Shown: positions 42,879-50,823, counted from the first letter of the stretch. The stretch: 64,000 bases of DNA from Segatella copri (GCF_015074785.1 NZ_CP042464.1:1054001-1118000); one strand, 5' to 3'. Numbers and translations are program-made. Notes: generated from the letters alone by a model not told the origin.

Positions 42879-44084
42879 ATGGACAACTTAGAAATTGATT
42901 ACAAGAAAGTAGCTCAGCAGTTGCGTAGTGGTGAAGCCTTATTTGGCAAGGACGGAGCATTAGCTCCATTGTTAGAGCGTATTCTCAACTCAGCTCTCGA
43001 AGGTGAGATGGACGCTCATTTAAGTGAAGAGGAACGCTCTTCCGGCAACCGTCGTAATGGTAAGATGAGTAAGAAGGTTCAAACAAAATATGGTGAGGTC
43101 ACTATAGAGACTCCTCGTGACCGAGACGGAACTTTCCAACCTGAGACCGTAAAGAAGCGTGAGACTATTCTTGCCAATGGCATGGCAGACCAGATTATTG
43201 AGATGTACGCCATGGGCACCAGCACACGTGACATCAGCAGCTACTTTGAGCGTGAGTTCAACACAACTCTATCAGCCGATACTATCAGCTCTATAACAGA
43301 CCGTGTATTACCCGAAATCACCGCCTGGAAGTCTCGCATGCTCGATCCTGTATATGCCATTTGCTGGCTTGATGCTATCCATTATAAGGTAAAGGATGAG
43401 AATGGCAGAGCTGTCACACGAGCCATTTACAACATTCTTGGTATCAACAAGGAAGGCCAAAAAGAACTGTTAGGTATGTATGTGTCTAAGAGTGAAGGAG
43501 CTAACTTCTGGCTAGAAGTTCTTACGGATCTTCAGAACCGTGGTGTTCGAGACATCTTGATTTGTTGTATTGATGGTCTCAAAGGCTTCCCAGATGCCAT
43601 CCAAAGCGTATTTCCTGAGAGTTCTGTGCAGCTCTGTATTGTCCATCAGATACGCAATTCTATCAAGTATGTTGGCAGTAAGCATCAAAAGGAGTTTATC
43701 AAGGATTTAAGAACAGTATATGGTGCAGTAAACAAAGACTCCGCTGCTGCTAATTTAGACCTGTTAGAGTCTAAGTGGGGAGAGATGTACCCAATTGTCA
43801 TCAAGTCATGGCGTGACAATTGGGAACGTCTGACAGAGTATTTCCAATATACTCCAGTCATCCGTAAACTCATTTATACGACCAATACGGTTGAGGGGTA
43901 TCACAGACAGGTAAGAAAGGTCACAAAGACTAAAGGGGTCTTTCCTACGGATAATTCTTTGGAGAAGCTTGTGTACTTAGCTTACCGCAACATCCGTAAG
44001 AAATGGACTATGCCACTGGCAAATTGGGGACAAATTTCTCAACAATTGGCAATAAAATTTGGAGATAGATTTAAAATTATGTAA
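42879..44084 (+). CDS. IS256-family (Mutator-type) transposase
   Basis: 401 residues, full length. The DDE triad is visible: D165 (CWLDAIHYKV), D232 (CCIDGLKGFPDAI) and E339 (TTNTVEGYHRQ). The Mutator signature DGLKGFPDAIQSVFP with CIVHQIRNS is present. It moves its own element by cut/copy through circular intermediates. No frameshift or stop is seen, so it is probably active. Confidence 0.96.
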   Translation: MDNLEIDYKKVAQQLRSGEALFGKDGALAPLLERILNSALEGEMDAHLSEEERSSGNRRNGKMSKKVQTKYGEVTIETPRDRDGTFQPETVKKRETILANGMADQIIEMYAMGTSTRDISSYFEREFNTTLSADTISSITDRVLPEITAWKSRMLDPVYAICWLDAIHYKVKDENGRAVTRAIYNILGINKEGQKELLGMYVSKSEGANFWLEVLTDLQNRGVRDILICCIDGLKGFPDAIQSVFPESSVQLCIVHQIRNSIKYVGSKHQKEFIKDLRTVYGAVNKDSAAANLDLLESKWGEMYPIVIKSWRDNWERLTEYFQYTPVIRKLIYTTNTVEGYHRQVRKVTKTKGVFPTDNSLEKLVYLAYRNIRKKWTMPLANWGQISQQLAIKFGDRFKIM

Positions 44085-44141
44085 CTTTCATTCCCACTCC
44101 CTGCTGGGGGCAGCCCCCAGCAGGGAGTGGGAATGAAAGTT
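44083..44141 (+). terminator. 28-bp perfect inverted repeat overlapping the transposase stop
   Basis: Positions 44083-44110 are the exact reverse complement of 44114-44141, with the 3-nt loop CAG; the inner part reads CCCTGCTGGGGGCAG. The stem begins in the TAA stop codon. No T-run follows. It could end the IS transcript or block outside transcripts from entering. Confidence 0.75.
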
Positions 44142-44177
44142 AAGAACAAGCCTTGACACAGTTTAAATTACACCCCC

Positions 44178-44185
44178 CAAATAAA
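44178..44185 (+). repeat. Right target-site duplication of the IS256-family element
   Basis: CAAATAAA, identical to 42810-42817. Confidence 0.85.
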
Positions 44186-44237
44186 AACAAAATCTCTCTC
44201 TCTTTTATATCCATTCCTTATTATTTTACAATAATAT

Positions 44238-44268
44238 TTTGTTAATTAAGATGTTTTTATTACTTTTG
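44238..44268 (+). promoter_or_regulatory. Bacteroidetes-type promoter (TTTG-N19-TACTTTTG)
   Basis: TTTG 44238-44241 and TACTTTTG 44261-44268 lie outside the IS and 50 nt before the first gene of the unknown pair. Confidence 0.8.
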
Positions 44269-44317
44269 TATCTGTAAAGCATCGTTTACCCTTGCTATCT
44301 ATAAAATAATAACAAAA

Positions 44318-45310
44318 ATGAAGCAGCAGAAATTTGTTTTTTATAGATATAGCTTTCAGGAAGATCCTGATACTATACCTGATAAGAGAGTAGCTGAAGA
44401 AAAAATCAGCACACATTTTGGTAACCTATTCCATGTCGGAGAGAAGTTAACCATGTATATGAAAAAAGGTAAGGCTGACGTCAGTTTGCGGAATGATACC
44501 TTTGCCGTATGCAAAGATATTATCGTGTTTAGACTCAACGATGACAAAGATCTGAAAAGAACCTTGCCAACAGGTACCACAACCAACGCTGTTGATGACT
44601 ATGCTGAAACTATAGAACAATCATTTCCCCATTGCCTAATCATCTTCTTCAATCAGCCAGGAATGCATTATGTGGCCATAGAGAAAAAAGCAGGTGCGTT
44701 CTATGGAAAAATGGACAAGATTACCAAGATTCTGAAGCAGAACTTCGATCGCATGATAAAGACATTTGGCTATACTGTAAACTTTGAGGAAATCTATATG
44801 CAAGCAAAAGCATGGGATGTGGTAAAAAGAAAATGCAGAGAGAACAACGACTATGTAACCCAAGTTTGCCTGACTGCCAAGCGTGACAAAGATAAAACCA
44901 ACTATTCTGATTACACCCGCAACAGCAATATCAATGGTTTTATCGAAGAAGGAATGGAGAATGAAGCCAAAGAGGTGTTTGCCGGATACAAATATGGCAA
45001 AGAGGCAAGCGAGCAGAGCGTTAAAAACATTATCGATAAAATGTTCTATATCAACAAGTTTATAGAGGACAACGAGTGTGAGATAAAAGTAAAGTTGAGC
45101 AAAAGCGGTATCATATGCCTCAACGAAGAAGTTGTGCCTATGTACTTTCTCCCAGAGAGAGCTATAGAGAATTTCCAGATAGGTTCTTCTATAAGTGAAA
45201 CCGAAGATGTATCCACTCTAGAAGAATGGCTCAAGAATAGTATAAATGACATTAAGAAAACAGAAGATGCAACAACGCCTCCCCAAAAACTCACAAGACC
45301 TCGTCAGTAA
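44318..45310 (+). CDS. Unknown protein, first gene of a two-gene unit
   Basis: 330 residues, cytoplasmic by composition. It begins MKQQKFVFYRYSFQEDPDTI, has a beta-rich N-terminal half (ADVSLRNDTFAVCKDIIVFRL, CLIIFFNQPGMHYVAIEKKA) and a helical Lys/Asn-rich second half. I recognise no catalytic motif. The gene has its own promoter and its 3' end overlaps the next gene by at least 40 nt in another frame. It is clearly richer in A/T than the RAYT and primase genes around it, suggesting separate acquisition. Position in a defence/mobile region makes a phage-related role possible. Confidence 0.75.
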   Translation: MKQQKFVFYRYSFQEDPDTIPDKRVAEEKISTHFGNLFHVGEKLTMYMKKGKADVSLRNDTFAVCKDIIVFRLNDDKDLKRTLPTGTTTNAVDDYAETIEQSFPHCLIIFFNQPGMHYVAIEKKAGAFYGKMDKITKILKQNFDRMIKTFGYTVNFEEIYMQAKAWDVVKRKCRENNDYVTQVCLTAKRDKDKTNYSDYTRNSNINGFIEEGMENEAKEVFAGYKYGKEASEQSVKNIIDKMFYINKFIEDNECEIKVKLSKSGIICLNEEVVPMYFLPERAIENFQIGSSISETEDVSTLEEWLKNSINDIKKTEDATTPPQKLTRPRQ

Positions 45311-46076
45311 GTCTTTCAAGAATCATATCATCCTAAAAGTGATAGACAAGAGCTGCAAACAATATGAGAGCCGCATGAATTCCATGCGGTTCTCTACAAC
45401 CGAAATTTTCGTTGAAGTAATTTCCATGATAGACGAGATTAGGGAAGAATCCATCGATTATGACTTCGGCAACGCTTTCGACAATCTTTTCTGTCGCCTG
45501 CGTGAATACGACTCTAGTGAAAATAATGACGATGCAAAAATGGCCACAAGTGTCAGTATAACATGGGTAGCCTATCTGCTTTTCCTATGTTATGACAAAA
45601 AAGACGACTACGACCATTGGGCACATCGTCTGACTGGGAATCTTAGATCACATGATATTAATTATCGTCAGATCCTCGAAGATATTAATTCAAAACTTCC
45701 AGAACATCAGCACGAAGAAATCAAAATCTACATACTGGGCTATATAGATAACCCCGACAAATGGTTGTCGCAACTGATTGAAGATACCATTAAGTATGAG
45801 GGTATGAACAGAAAACTCATCCAAGACCTGAAACCACTTTTCTATTCAGACGAAGACCAACTGGCTCATATCATCGCCTATATAAAAGAGGTAAAAGCCG
45901 CCAGTTCGGATTCTGCAACAGCTAGGATTACTGCAAAATACATTCATGCAAAAAAGATTTCCAATTATGATAACTCTTTCAAAAGTTCTCTGTGGAAGAT
46001 TCTGAATGAATATGAATTGTATAAGACCTCGAAAAATAATTGGAACAAGGCAATAAACAATGCGATGAACCAATAA
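45267..46076 (+). CDS. Unknown protein, second gene of a two-gene unit
   Basis: About 269 residues from ATG 45267 (MQQRLPKNSQDLVSKSFKNH); ATG 45246 is an alternative that increases the overlap with the first gene to 65 nt. It is acidic and nearly all helical (DYDFGNAFDNLFCRLREYD, VSITWVAYLLFLCYD), with no signal peptide. I do not recognise it. Overlap and shared composition show that it works with the preceding protein. A long hairpin terminator follows. Confidence 0.72.
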   Translation: MQQRLPKNSQDLVSKSFKNHIILKVIDKSCKQYESRMNSMRFSTTEIFVEVISMIDEIREESIDYDFGNAFDNLFCRLREYDSSENNDDAKMATSVSITWVAYLLFLCYDKKDDYDHWAHRLTGNLRSHDINYRQILEDINSKLPEHQHEEIKIYILGYIDNPDKWLSQLIEDTIKYEGMNRKLIQDLKPLFYSDEDQLAHIIAYIKEVKAASSDSATARITAKYIHAKKISNYDNSFKSSLWKILNEYELYKTSKNNWNKAINNAMNQ

Positions 46077-46154
46077 TCTTTCTTTTTGATTGTTGGAGCC
46101 GAATATATTCCACGAAATTCCGTCAAAAAATCCCGATTTTCCGCGCAAATTCCT

Positions 46155-46214
46155 CGTTTTTCCGCTCATTTTCCTCGATAAGATGGAAAATCTGAGCGGA
46201 AAAACGATTTTTTT
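46155..46214 (+). terminator. Long hairpin terminator of the unknown pair
   Basis: CGTTTTTCCGCTCA (46155-46168) pairs with TGAGCGGAAAAACG (46193-46206), and TTTTCC with GGAAAA inside. ATTTTTTTTC follows. Confidence 0.85.
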
Positions 46215-46281
46215 CTTCTATAAGACCCTAAAAACACAAAATTATCAGAGTTCATCCCCCTATTTTCCTCGATTCTTTCCT

Positions 46282-46311
46282 TTTTCATTCCTTTTCATTC
46301 CTTTTCATTCC
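46282..46311. repeat. Three tandem 10-bp repeats (TTTTCATTCC)
   Basis: TTTTCATTCC occurs three times head to tail, one helical turn per unit, about 50 nt upstream of the TATCTTTG box at 46362-46369. It may be an operator or a slipped-strand repeat. Confidence 0.7.
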
Positions 46312-46361
46312 TCAGCCTGACGAAAGAAGACTTTTTCGGCCATGAGCATTTCCTTTTTGCC

Positions 46362-46369
46362 TATCTTTG
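46362..46369 (+). promoter_or_regulatory. -7 box (TATCTTTG) of the primase module
   Basis: TATCTTTG is the only good box before the first gene of the module. The TTTG partner is not present at the ideal place. Confidence 0.5.
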
Positions 46370-46510
46370 CATCGTCATTTAAAACAAGATGACTACCCAT
46401 CAGGCGAGTTGCAAATCACAAAGTGGGGAATGATGGTACTAGAAAAGATGGCAGGGAAACCTCTTCGAACGTCATCGTACCAGAGAGGCTTATTTAATAC
46501 TCAAGTAAAA

Positions 46511-46930
46511 ATGAATATAGTATTAAATGGCAATATGAACGAAAGTTCAAATAAGGCAGGAAAGGGATTCTACCCAAACACAGAATTGGGTATCGACCTC
46601 AAGTTGATGACTAAGGAGCCAGGGCGCATGGCCGTTGGCGAGTATCTGGATGGAGCTATTACGCACGATGGAGAAGACCACTTCACCTTTGTGCAGAATG
46701 ACCAGGAGAAGAAGCTGCAGAAGGTGGTGCAGAGAAATCCGCATGTGTATGAAGGAAAGTACATCAACGTGAACCGGAAGAAAGACGGTACGCTCTACCC
46801 TACCTTCAACCGCCCGCAGTTCTCAGAGCGCTTCACCTTCCAGGACTTCTGCCAGGGTGCCGCCGACGAGCTGCGCATCATTAGCGGCAAGAGTGATGAC
46901 AGTCTCAAATCTCAGTCTCAGTTAGGATAA
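46511..46930 (+). CDS. Unknown protein at the start of the primase module
   Basis: 139 residues from ATG 46511 (MNIVLNGNMNESSNKAGKGF). The frame is open back to 46367 with ATGs at about 46427, but that part (KPLRTSSYQRGLFNTQ) has less coding character, so the start is uncertain. The body (GIDLKLMTKEPGRMAVGEYL, YPTFNRPQFSERFTFQDFCQGAADE) is soluble and shows no motif I know. Its last codons contain the left arm of an inverted repeat. It precedes the DUF3987 gene by 177 nt. Confidence 0.65.
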   Translation: MNIVLNGNMNESSNKAGKGFYPNTELGIDLKLMTKEPGRMAVGEYLDGAITHDGEDHFTFVQNDQEKKLQKVVQRNPHVYEGKYINVNRKKDGTLYPTFNRPQFSERFTFQDFCQGAADELRIISGKSDDSLKSQSQLG

Positions 46931-47058
46931 ATGTCACAATCCAACTTCAAACCCGCTTCTTAAAGCTTTATAACTTATTGATTATTAATTAGTTATATAT
47001 AATATATATAGGAAGCGAGACCATAAAAAAAACAACTGAGACTCTGAGACTGAGACTG
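46900..47058. repeat. Inverted repeat array around an AT-rich core (origin-like)
   Basis: Left arm 46900-46923 (CAGTCTCAAATCTCAGTCTC then AGTT) mirrors right arm 47034-47058 (AACTGAGACTCTGAGACTGA then GACTG). CGCTTC 46954-46959 mirrors GAAGCG 47012-47017 inside, and the centre is a run of TATATATAATATATATA. The layout parallels the palindrome at 11570-11731. Confidence 0.8.
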
Positions 47059-47107
47059 CAAGCAAGAAAAAATGAACATGAAATTTGATTTAACTCTCTA
47101 AAAAGCA

Positions 47108-48439
47108 ATGGATTATAATATTTTTAGCAACATCGCTCCGGCGATGCCAAAACCCAGCACGGGTACTGAATTTGTAAAATTTGCCATCTCTCAGGCATCA
47201 AAAGACATGCAGGAAGTGCTCATTCCGATGGCAATTCCGGCATTAGCAGCTCATCTCACAGACGTAAGATTCATGTATTCCGACAACAAATATTACGAAA
47301 TGTGCGGGCAAATGGGCCATCTGATTGGTCCGTCGGGTATCGGAAAGGCACAGTTGGGTCATCTTGTAGAGGCCATCATGAGACCTTTTAGAAAGCATGA
47401 TGAGACTGAGTTCAAGAAACTGGTTGACTGGCAGCGACAGATGAAAACCAAGGGCGCCAACAAGGAAAAACCGGAGCGCCCGGACGTGAGTTTCTGGTTT
47501 CCACCTTCTGATGTCACCAATCCTGCCTTCATCCAGAACGCTATGGCTTGCGAACAGCTGGGCGGAAGAACCCAGTACATCAATCTGCCTGAGGTGGAGA
47601 TGGCCGACAGAATGTGTGGTGGGCATAAGCAGGTGAGCCAGATGGTAAGAAATATCTTCGACTGTCAGAGGGCTGGAGCCTTGCGAGCCACGGCTGATGG
47701 CGTAACGGGTAACCCTCTGCTCCGTGTGAACCTCACCTTTACCTCTACACCCGAGGCGGCCCGACTCTTCTACAAGAAAGACCTGACCAATGGTTTCTTC
47801 GGGCGCATACCTTTCGCCTACAAAGCCCGTGGCGAGCGAAGCGGAAAGATTCCGCGACAGGGAACGTACAACAAAGATTTCCTTGAAAAGCTCGATGGCT
47901 ATCTGCTGAGGCTGGACAACTGCAAGGGCAGTTTTGTGGTGAAGCAGCTCAACAAGATAGCCGACAAGCTGGCAGAGGAAATGGCACGCCTTGCCGACCT
48001 TGCTGATGATGATACGCTCTGGGAACTCTCCCACCGCAGCATCTTCTCGGCATGGAAGAAGGGAGCCGTGCTGTGGATTCTGAACGACCAGAGCTGGTCG
48101 AAATCCATCGGCGACTTCGTTGAATGGTTCTGCTACTACGATTTGTGGTCGAAGGTTAAGGTGTTCGGCGATATGTTTAAAGCGAGCGATGGGCAGGAAG
48201 AGGCTCAGAGAAGCGGACCGAAAAACATGCTCGACCAGCTGGAGAATTCCTTCAACGAGCTGCAGTTGGAAACCCTGCGCCTGAGTCTGGGCAAGAATCA
48301 GGAAGGTACCAAGCATCAGCTCAACGTATGGAAGAACCGCCAGTTCATCACTTATAACAGCCAGACGAAACTCTATACCAAGACTGCTGAATATCTGACG
48401 GGTATACCGGCCAAGAAAAAGAAAGGGAAACAGAAATGA
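47108..48439 (+). CDS. DUF3987-type ATPase/helicase-like protein
   Basis: 443 residues. A Walker A-like loop GPSGIGKAQL (74-83) and the block PPSDVTNPAFIQNAM and LTFTSTPEAARLFYKKDLTNGFFGRI match the DUF3987 proteins of mobile elements, related to primase-helicase ATPases. A Lys-rich tail ends it (AKKKKGKQK). It overlaps the next gene by 4 nt (ATGA), so the ATPase and the primase-like protein are made together and probably act together at a replication fork. Confidence 0.82.
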   Translation: MDYNIFSNIAPAMPKPSTGTEFVKFAISQASKDMQEVLIPMAIPALAAHLTDVRFMYSDNKYYEMCGQMGHLIGPSGIGKAQLGHLVEAIMRPFRKHDETEFKKLVDWQRQMKTKGANKEKPERPDVSFWFPPSDVTNPAFIQNAMACEQLGGRTQYINLPEVEMADRMCGGHKQVSQMVRNIFDCQRAGALRATADGVTGNPLLRVNLTFTSTPEAARLFYKKDLTNGFFGRIPFAYKARGERSGKIPRQGTYNKDFLEKLDGYLLRLDNCKGSFVVKQLNKIADKLAEEMARLADLADDDTLWELSHRSIFSAWKKGAVLWILNDQSWSKSIGDFVEWFCYYDLWSKVKVFGDMFKASDGQEEAQRSGPKNMLDQLENSFNELQLETLRLSLGKNQEGTKHQLNVWKNRQFITYNSQTKLYTKTAEYLTGIPAKKKKGKQK

Positions 48440-49530
48440 TGGAGAAATATGAGATTCAGAAACTGCGCGAACTTCCGATAGAGAAGGTTGCGAAAGAGAT
48501 GGGGATGAAGGTGGAGCACCATAAGGCGCTCTGCCCCTTCCATGACGACCACCACGCCAGCCTTATGTTCAGCAAGACCAAGAATTGCTGCAGATGTTAT
48601 GTATGCATGAGGAGTTCCATCGGCACCATCGACCTGGCGATGCGATACCTGGGGAAGGATTTTCCGGCGGCTTGCCGATGGCTCGCAGAAGAACATCAGA
48701 TTCAGCTGGAGGAGGATTCTTCTTCGGGGAAAAACTCTTCCTTTGGGGGCTCTTCGGGCAGAGGGGCTTCCTCGGGCTCTTCATCCGGTGATTCTTCTTC
48801 GGGTGATAATTCGGGGAAATCTTCCTTCGATGCAAGCAGGTATGCTAGGTTCTTCGAGCATCCCTGGCTCAACCAGGCAGCTCGGAGATTTCTCTTCGAG
48901 GAGAGGAAGATTGACTGGAGAGTGGTGAACTGGTGCCGACTGACTTCCTGGACGGATAAGAAGGGTATCAACTGGCTGCAGATTCCTTACTTCAATACCG
49001 ATGGGCGGCTTATTGGTATTCAGAACCGGAACCTGGATTACACGAAGAAAAAATCTTCATCGGGAGGCTGTTCTTCTGAGGGGAATGTTTCTTCTGAAGA
49101 AAAAAGTCCGGGCGAAGAAAAGGAGCAGGATGCTCCCCGCTTCCGGTTCCCTTACGGCGCAAGATGCAGCATCTATAACCTGCCGGTTGTGAAGAGACTG
49201 AAACCGGGCGAGAGGCTGTTTATTACGGAGGGATGTAGCGATTGCTGGGCGATGCTTTCTGCCGGACATAAGGCGATTGCCATCCCTTCTGCTACGCTTC
49301 TCAAACCCGAGGATAAGCAGCTGCTGACGGATATCGGAAGACTGTATCAGGTGGAATTCCACATGTTTCCCGATCAGGATGTGCCGGGCGAAAGCCTCTT
49401 CATGCAACTCAGGGAGATGCTCCCCCAGCTGGTTCACCACCAGTTGCCACCGGGCTGCAAGGATTTCAGCGAATACTATCTTTTAGGGGCTGCTGCACCT
49501 TCTGGGAGCAAGGAGCCGATAAACAAATGA
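48436..49530 (+). CDS. CHC2 zinc-finger/Toprim primase-like protein
   Basis: 364 residues. A DnaG-type zinc finger (C33, H36, C54, C57: CPFHDDHH...CRCYVC) starts it, and a Toprim fold lies near the C-terminus (LFITEGCSDCWAMLSAGHKA, FPDQDVPGESL). Two Ser/Gly-rich hinges (about 95-131 and 193-215) separate the domains and are unusually long. It should make RNA primers or otherwise act on single-stranded DNA of a mobile element. The DUF4248 gene follows 16 nt later. Confidence 0.85.
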   Translation: MMEKYEIQKLRELPIEKVAKEMGMKVEHHKALCPFHDDHHASLMFSKTKNCCRCYVCMRSSIGTIDLAMRYLGKDFPAACRWLAEEHQIQLEEDSSSGKNSSFGGSSGRGASSGSSSGDSSSGDNSGKSSFDASRYARFFEHPWLNQAARRFLFEERKIDWRVVNWCRLTSWTDKKGINWLQIPYFNTDGRLIGIQNRNLDYTKKKSSSGGCSSEGNVSSEEKSPGEEKEQDAPRFRFPYGARCSIYNLPVVKRLKPGERLFITEGCSDCWAMLSAGHKAIAIPSATLLKPEDKQLLTDIGRLYQVEFHMFPDQDVPGESLFMQLREMLPQLVHHQLPPGCKDFSEYYLLGAAAPSGSKEPINK

Positions 49531-49546
49531 TTAAAAAATTAAGATT

Positions 49547-49768
49547 ATGGAAGATTTTATAAACCGCACGTATACGAAGAAGGAACTGGGACTGATGTAC
49601 TTTCCCGAGAGTATGCCACGCACGGCCGTGAATCATCTCATGAGTTGGATTCGGCGATGCCAACCGCTCTGGGATGAATTGCAGGAGATGGGGTATGAAA
49701 AGACTTGCAAGTCGTTCACGCCCAAGCAGGTGAAGGCTATTATCGATAACCTCGGGGAACCGGGATAA
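49547..49768 (+). CDS. DUF4248 protein
   Basis: 73 residues (MEDFINRTYTKKELGLMYFP, MSWIRRCQPLWDEL, SFTPKQVKAIIDNLGEPG). This is the compact DUF4248 family, found in Bacteroidales beside primase and HU-HIG genes. It has a helix-turn-helix look (YTKKELGLMYF), but its function is unknown. Confidence 0.85.
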   Translation: MEDFINRTYTKKELGLMYFPESMPRTAVNHLMSWIRRCQPLWDELQEMGYEKTCKSFTPKQVKAIIDNLGEPG

Positions 49769-49776
49769 AATGTTCC

Positions 49777-49806
49777 GCTATCGCATGGTATCGCACGCTA
49801 TCGCAC
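49777..49806. repeat. Three tandem 10-bp repeats (GCTATCGCAT type), iteron-like
   Basis: GCTATCGCAT, GGTATCGCAC and GCTATCGCAC follow each other without gaps. They end 21 nt before the TATCTTTG box at 49828-49835, so a bound protein would cover the upstream promoter box. Confidence 0.75.
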
Positions 49807-49827
49807 ACCTGATAAATCGGGATTTCG

Positions 49828-49835
49828 TATCTTTG
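49828..49835 (+). promoter_or_regulatory. -7 box (TATCTTTG) for the smalltalk-like/HU-HIG transcript
   Basis: TATCTTTG lies downstream of the 10-bp repeats and upstream of the small genes at 49915, 50037 and 50269. Confidence 0.6.
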
Positions 49836-49914
49836 CATCGTGATTCAGAAAGCGCGCAAAATCACTTGCCCAGTTGGAGAAAAATATCTCCCTAATTGGG
49901 AAAATAAAAAAGTA

Positions 49915-50028
49915 ATGAAAACAAGACTCCAAGCCTCGAAACGAGTCGTTTCGCAAAGTACTTCTTCTAAGAGAAATCTGAGGAAAGAGGAAAAAGCGAA
50001 ACTTAGCAGGAGGCAGAAAAAATCATGA
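49915..50028 (+). CDS. Possible small basic peptide (37 residues)
   Basis: ATG 49915 opens a 37-codon frame rich in Lys, Arg and Ser (SKRNLRKEEKAKLSRRQKKS). Its stop overlaps the next ATG at 50025 in an ATGA arrangement, which suggests translational coupling. No homologue is recognised, and a GTG at 49840 could extend it. Weakly supported. Confidence 0.35.
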   Translation: MKTRLQASKRVVSQSTSSKRNLRKEEKAKLSRRQKKS

Positions 50029-50036
50029 ACCAGAAC

Positions 50037-50213
50037 ATGAAGGCATTCATCCGGTATCTCATCGTGGCGATTTGCTCAGCCATCGTCACCTTCCTATCCA
50101 GCTCCTGCACGGCAGGACTCGTAATCGGAAAGAACCAGCGGCAACATCAGGAGAACAACATCTCCACCAAAGTAGATTCTACCTACTACGTGCCAACCAT
50201 CACCATCAGGTAG
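50037..50213 (+). CDS. Smalltalk-like lipoprotein
   Basis: 58 residues from ATG 50037 (MKAFIRYLIVAICSAIVTFL); ATG 50025 is 4 codons earlier. Basic start, one hydrophobic helix, Ser-Ser-Ser-Cys lipobox-like end, then a polar tail (GKNQRQHQENNISTKVDSTY). It is a longer relative of the 31-residue peptide at 10378-10473 and, like that, lies beside an HU-HIG gene. Function unknown. Confidence 0.7.
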   Translation: MKAFIRYLIVAICSAIVTFLSSSCTAGLVIGKNQRQHQENNISTKVDSTYYVPTITIR

Positions 50214-50216
50214 TTT

Positions 50217-50243
50217 AGAGTTGATAGTTAATAGTTTATAGTA
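50217..50243. repeat. Half-arm of the TAGTTTATAG repeat family
   Basis: AGTTGATAGTTAATAGTTTA then TAG matches the arms of the elements at 1394-1541 and 56371-56454, but no opposing arm is present. Confidence 0.5.
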
Positions 50244-50268
50244 TTCACCATTAAAATTTATTGAGATT

Positions 50269-50823
50269 ATGGCAATTAATTTGAAAGCAAAGGAGACCCT
50301 TATCCAGGTAGGCGAAATGAAGGGTCAGTACAGATTCATCCTCGGTACCGAACTTTACAACAAGCTCTCAGAGAGCAAGGTAATCAAGGAGGCGGCTATC
50401 AGAAGCGGCGTTAGCGTGGGCGTGATGCAGGTTTGCTGGGATGCAGCAGGCGAGGTTATCAAGGCGTGGTGTACCGAAGGCCATTCCGTAGCCGTTCCGG
50501 GATTGGGAACCATGCGATTCGGCGTAAGAGCCAAGAGTGTGCCTACCGTAGGCGAAGTGGCTACCAGTCTGATTACCAACCGCCGTGTAATCTTCACCCC
50601 AAGCGTTGACATCAAGCGCGAGCTGCAGGAAACCTCCATCCAGATTACCTGTTACGACCGCAACGGCAAGGTGGTGAAAAACGTTACTTCCGACGATAAG
50701 GGCGATGTGGAAGACCCAGACAATACCCCAGGTGGTGGCGGCGGTTCGGATAACACCCAGGGCGGCGGAAATACTGAAGGCGGCGGAACCACCGGCGGTA
50801 ATGAGGGAGACGGTTTGGAGTAA
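50269..50823 (+). CDS. HU-HIG family DNA-binding protein
   Basis: 184 residues. HU-like fold at about 5-125 (SGVSVGVMQVCWDAAGEVIK, VAVPGLGTMRFGVRAKSV, RRVIFTPSVDIKREL) and a Gly-rich tail ending GDGLE, identical in its last residues to the protein at 10565-11239. It closes the primase module and likely binds or bends the module's DNA. A terminator follows. Confidence 0.87.
   Translation: MAINLKAKETLIQVGEMKGQYRFILGTELYNKLSESKVIKEAAIRSGVSVGVMQVCWDAAGEVIKAWCTEGHSVAVPGLGTMRFGVRAKSVPTVGEVATSLITNRRVIFTPSVDIKRELQETSIQITCYDRNGKVVKNVTSDDKGDVEDPDNTPGGGGGSDNTQGGGNTEGGGTTGGNEGDGLE

Larger units (their letters stand above)
42818..44177 (+). mobile_element. IS256-family insertion sequence, complete
   Basis: A 1360-bp element with imperfect inverted repeats of about 25 bp: left end GAGAGTGTAAACTAAACTG and, inverted, right end GGGGGTGTAATTTAAACTG, both continuing TGTCAA (about 21 of 25 match). 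It is flanked by the 8-bp direct repeat CAAATAAA, the usual IS256 target duplication. One intact transposase gene fills it. Undamaged ends and duplication indicate a recent insertion. Confidence 0.92.

Noticed and set aside
48715..48835. Short repeated TCTTC/GGGG units that could suggest a CRISPR or tandem repeat array
   Set aside because: They are in-frame Ser/Gly codons of the primase-like gene with no constant repeat or spacer length. No CRISPR array or cas gene is present.
49840..50028. A 62-codon frame starting with GTG
   Set aside because: The first 25 codons overlap the likely transcript start and lack coding character; only the shorter ATG version from 49915 is listed, with low confidence.
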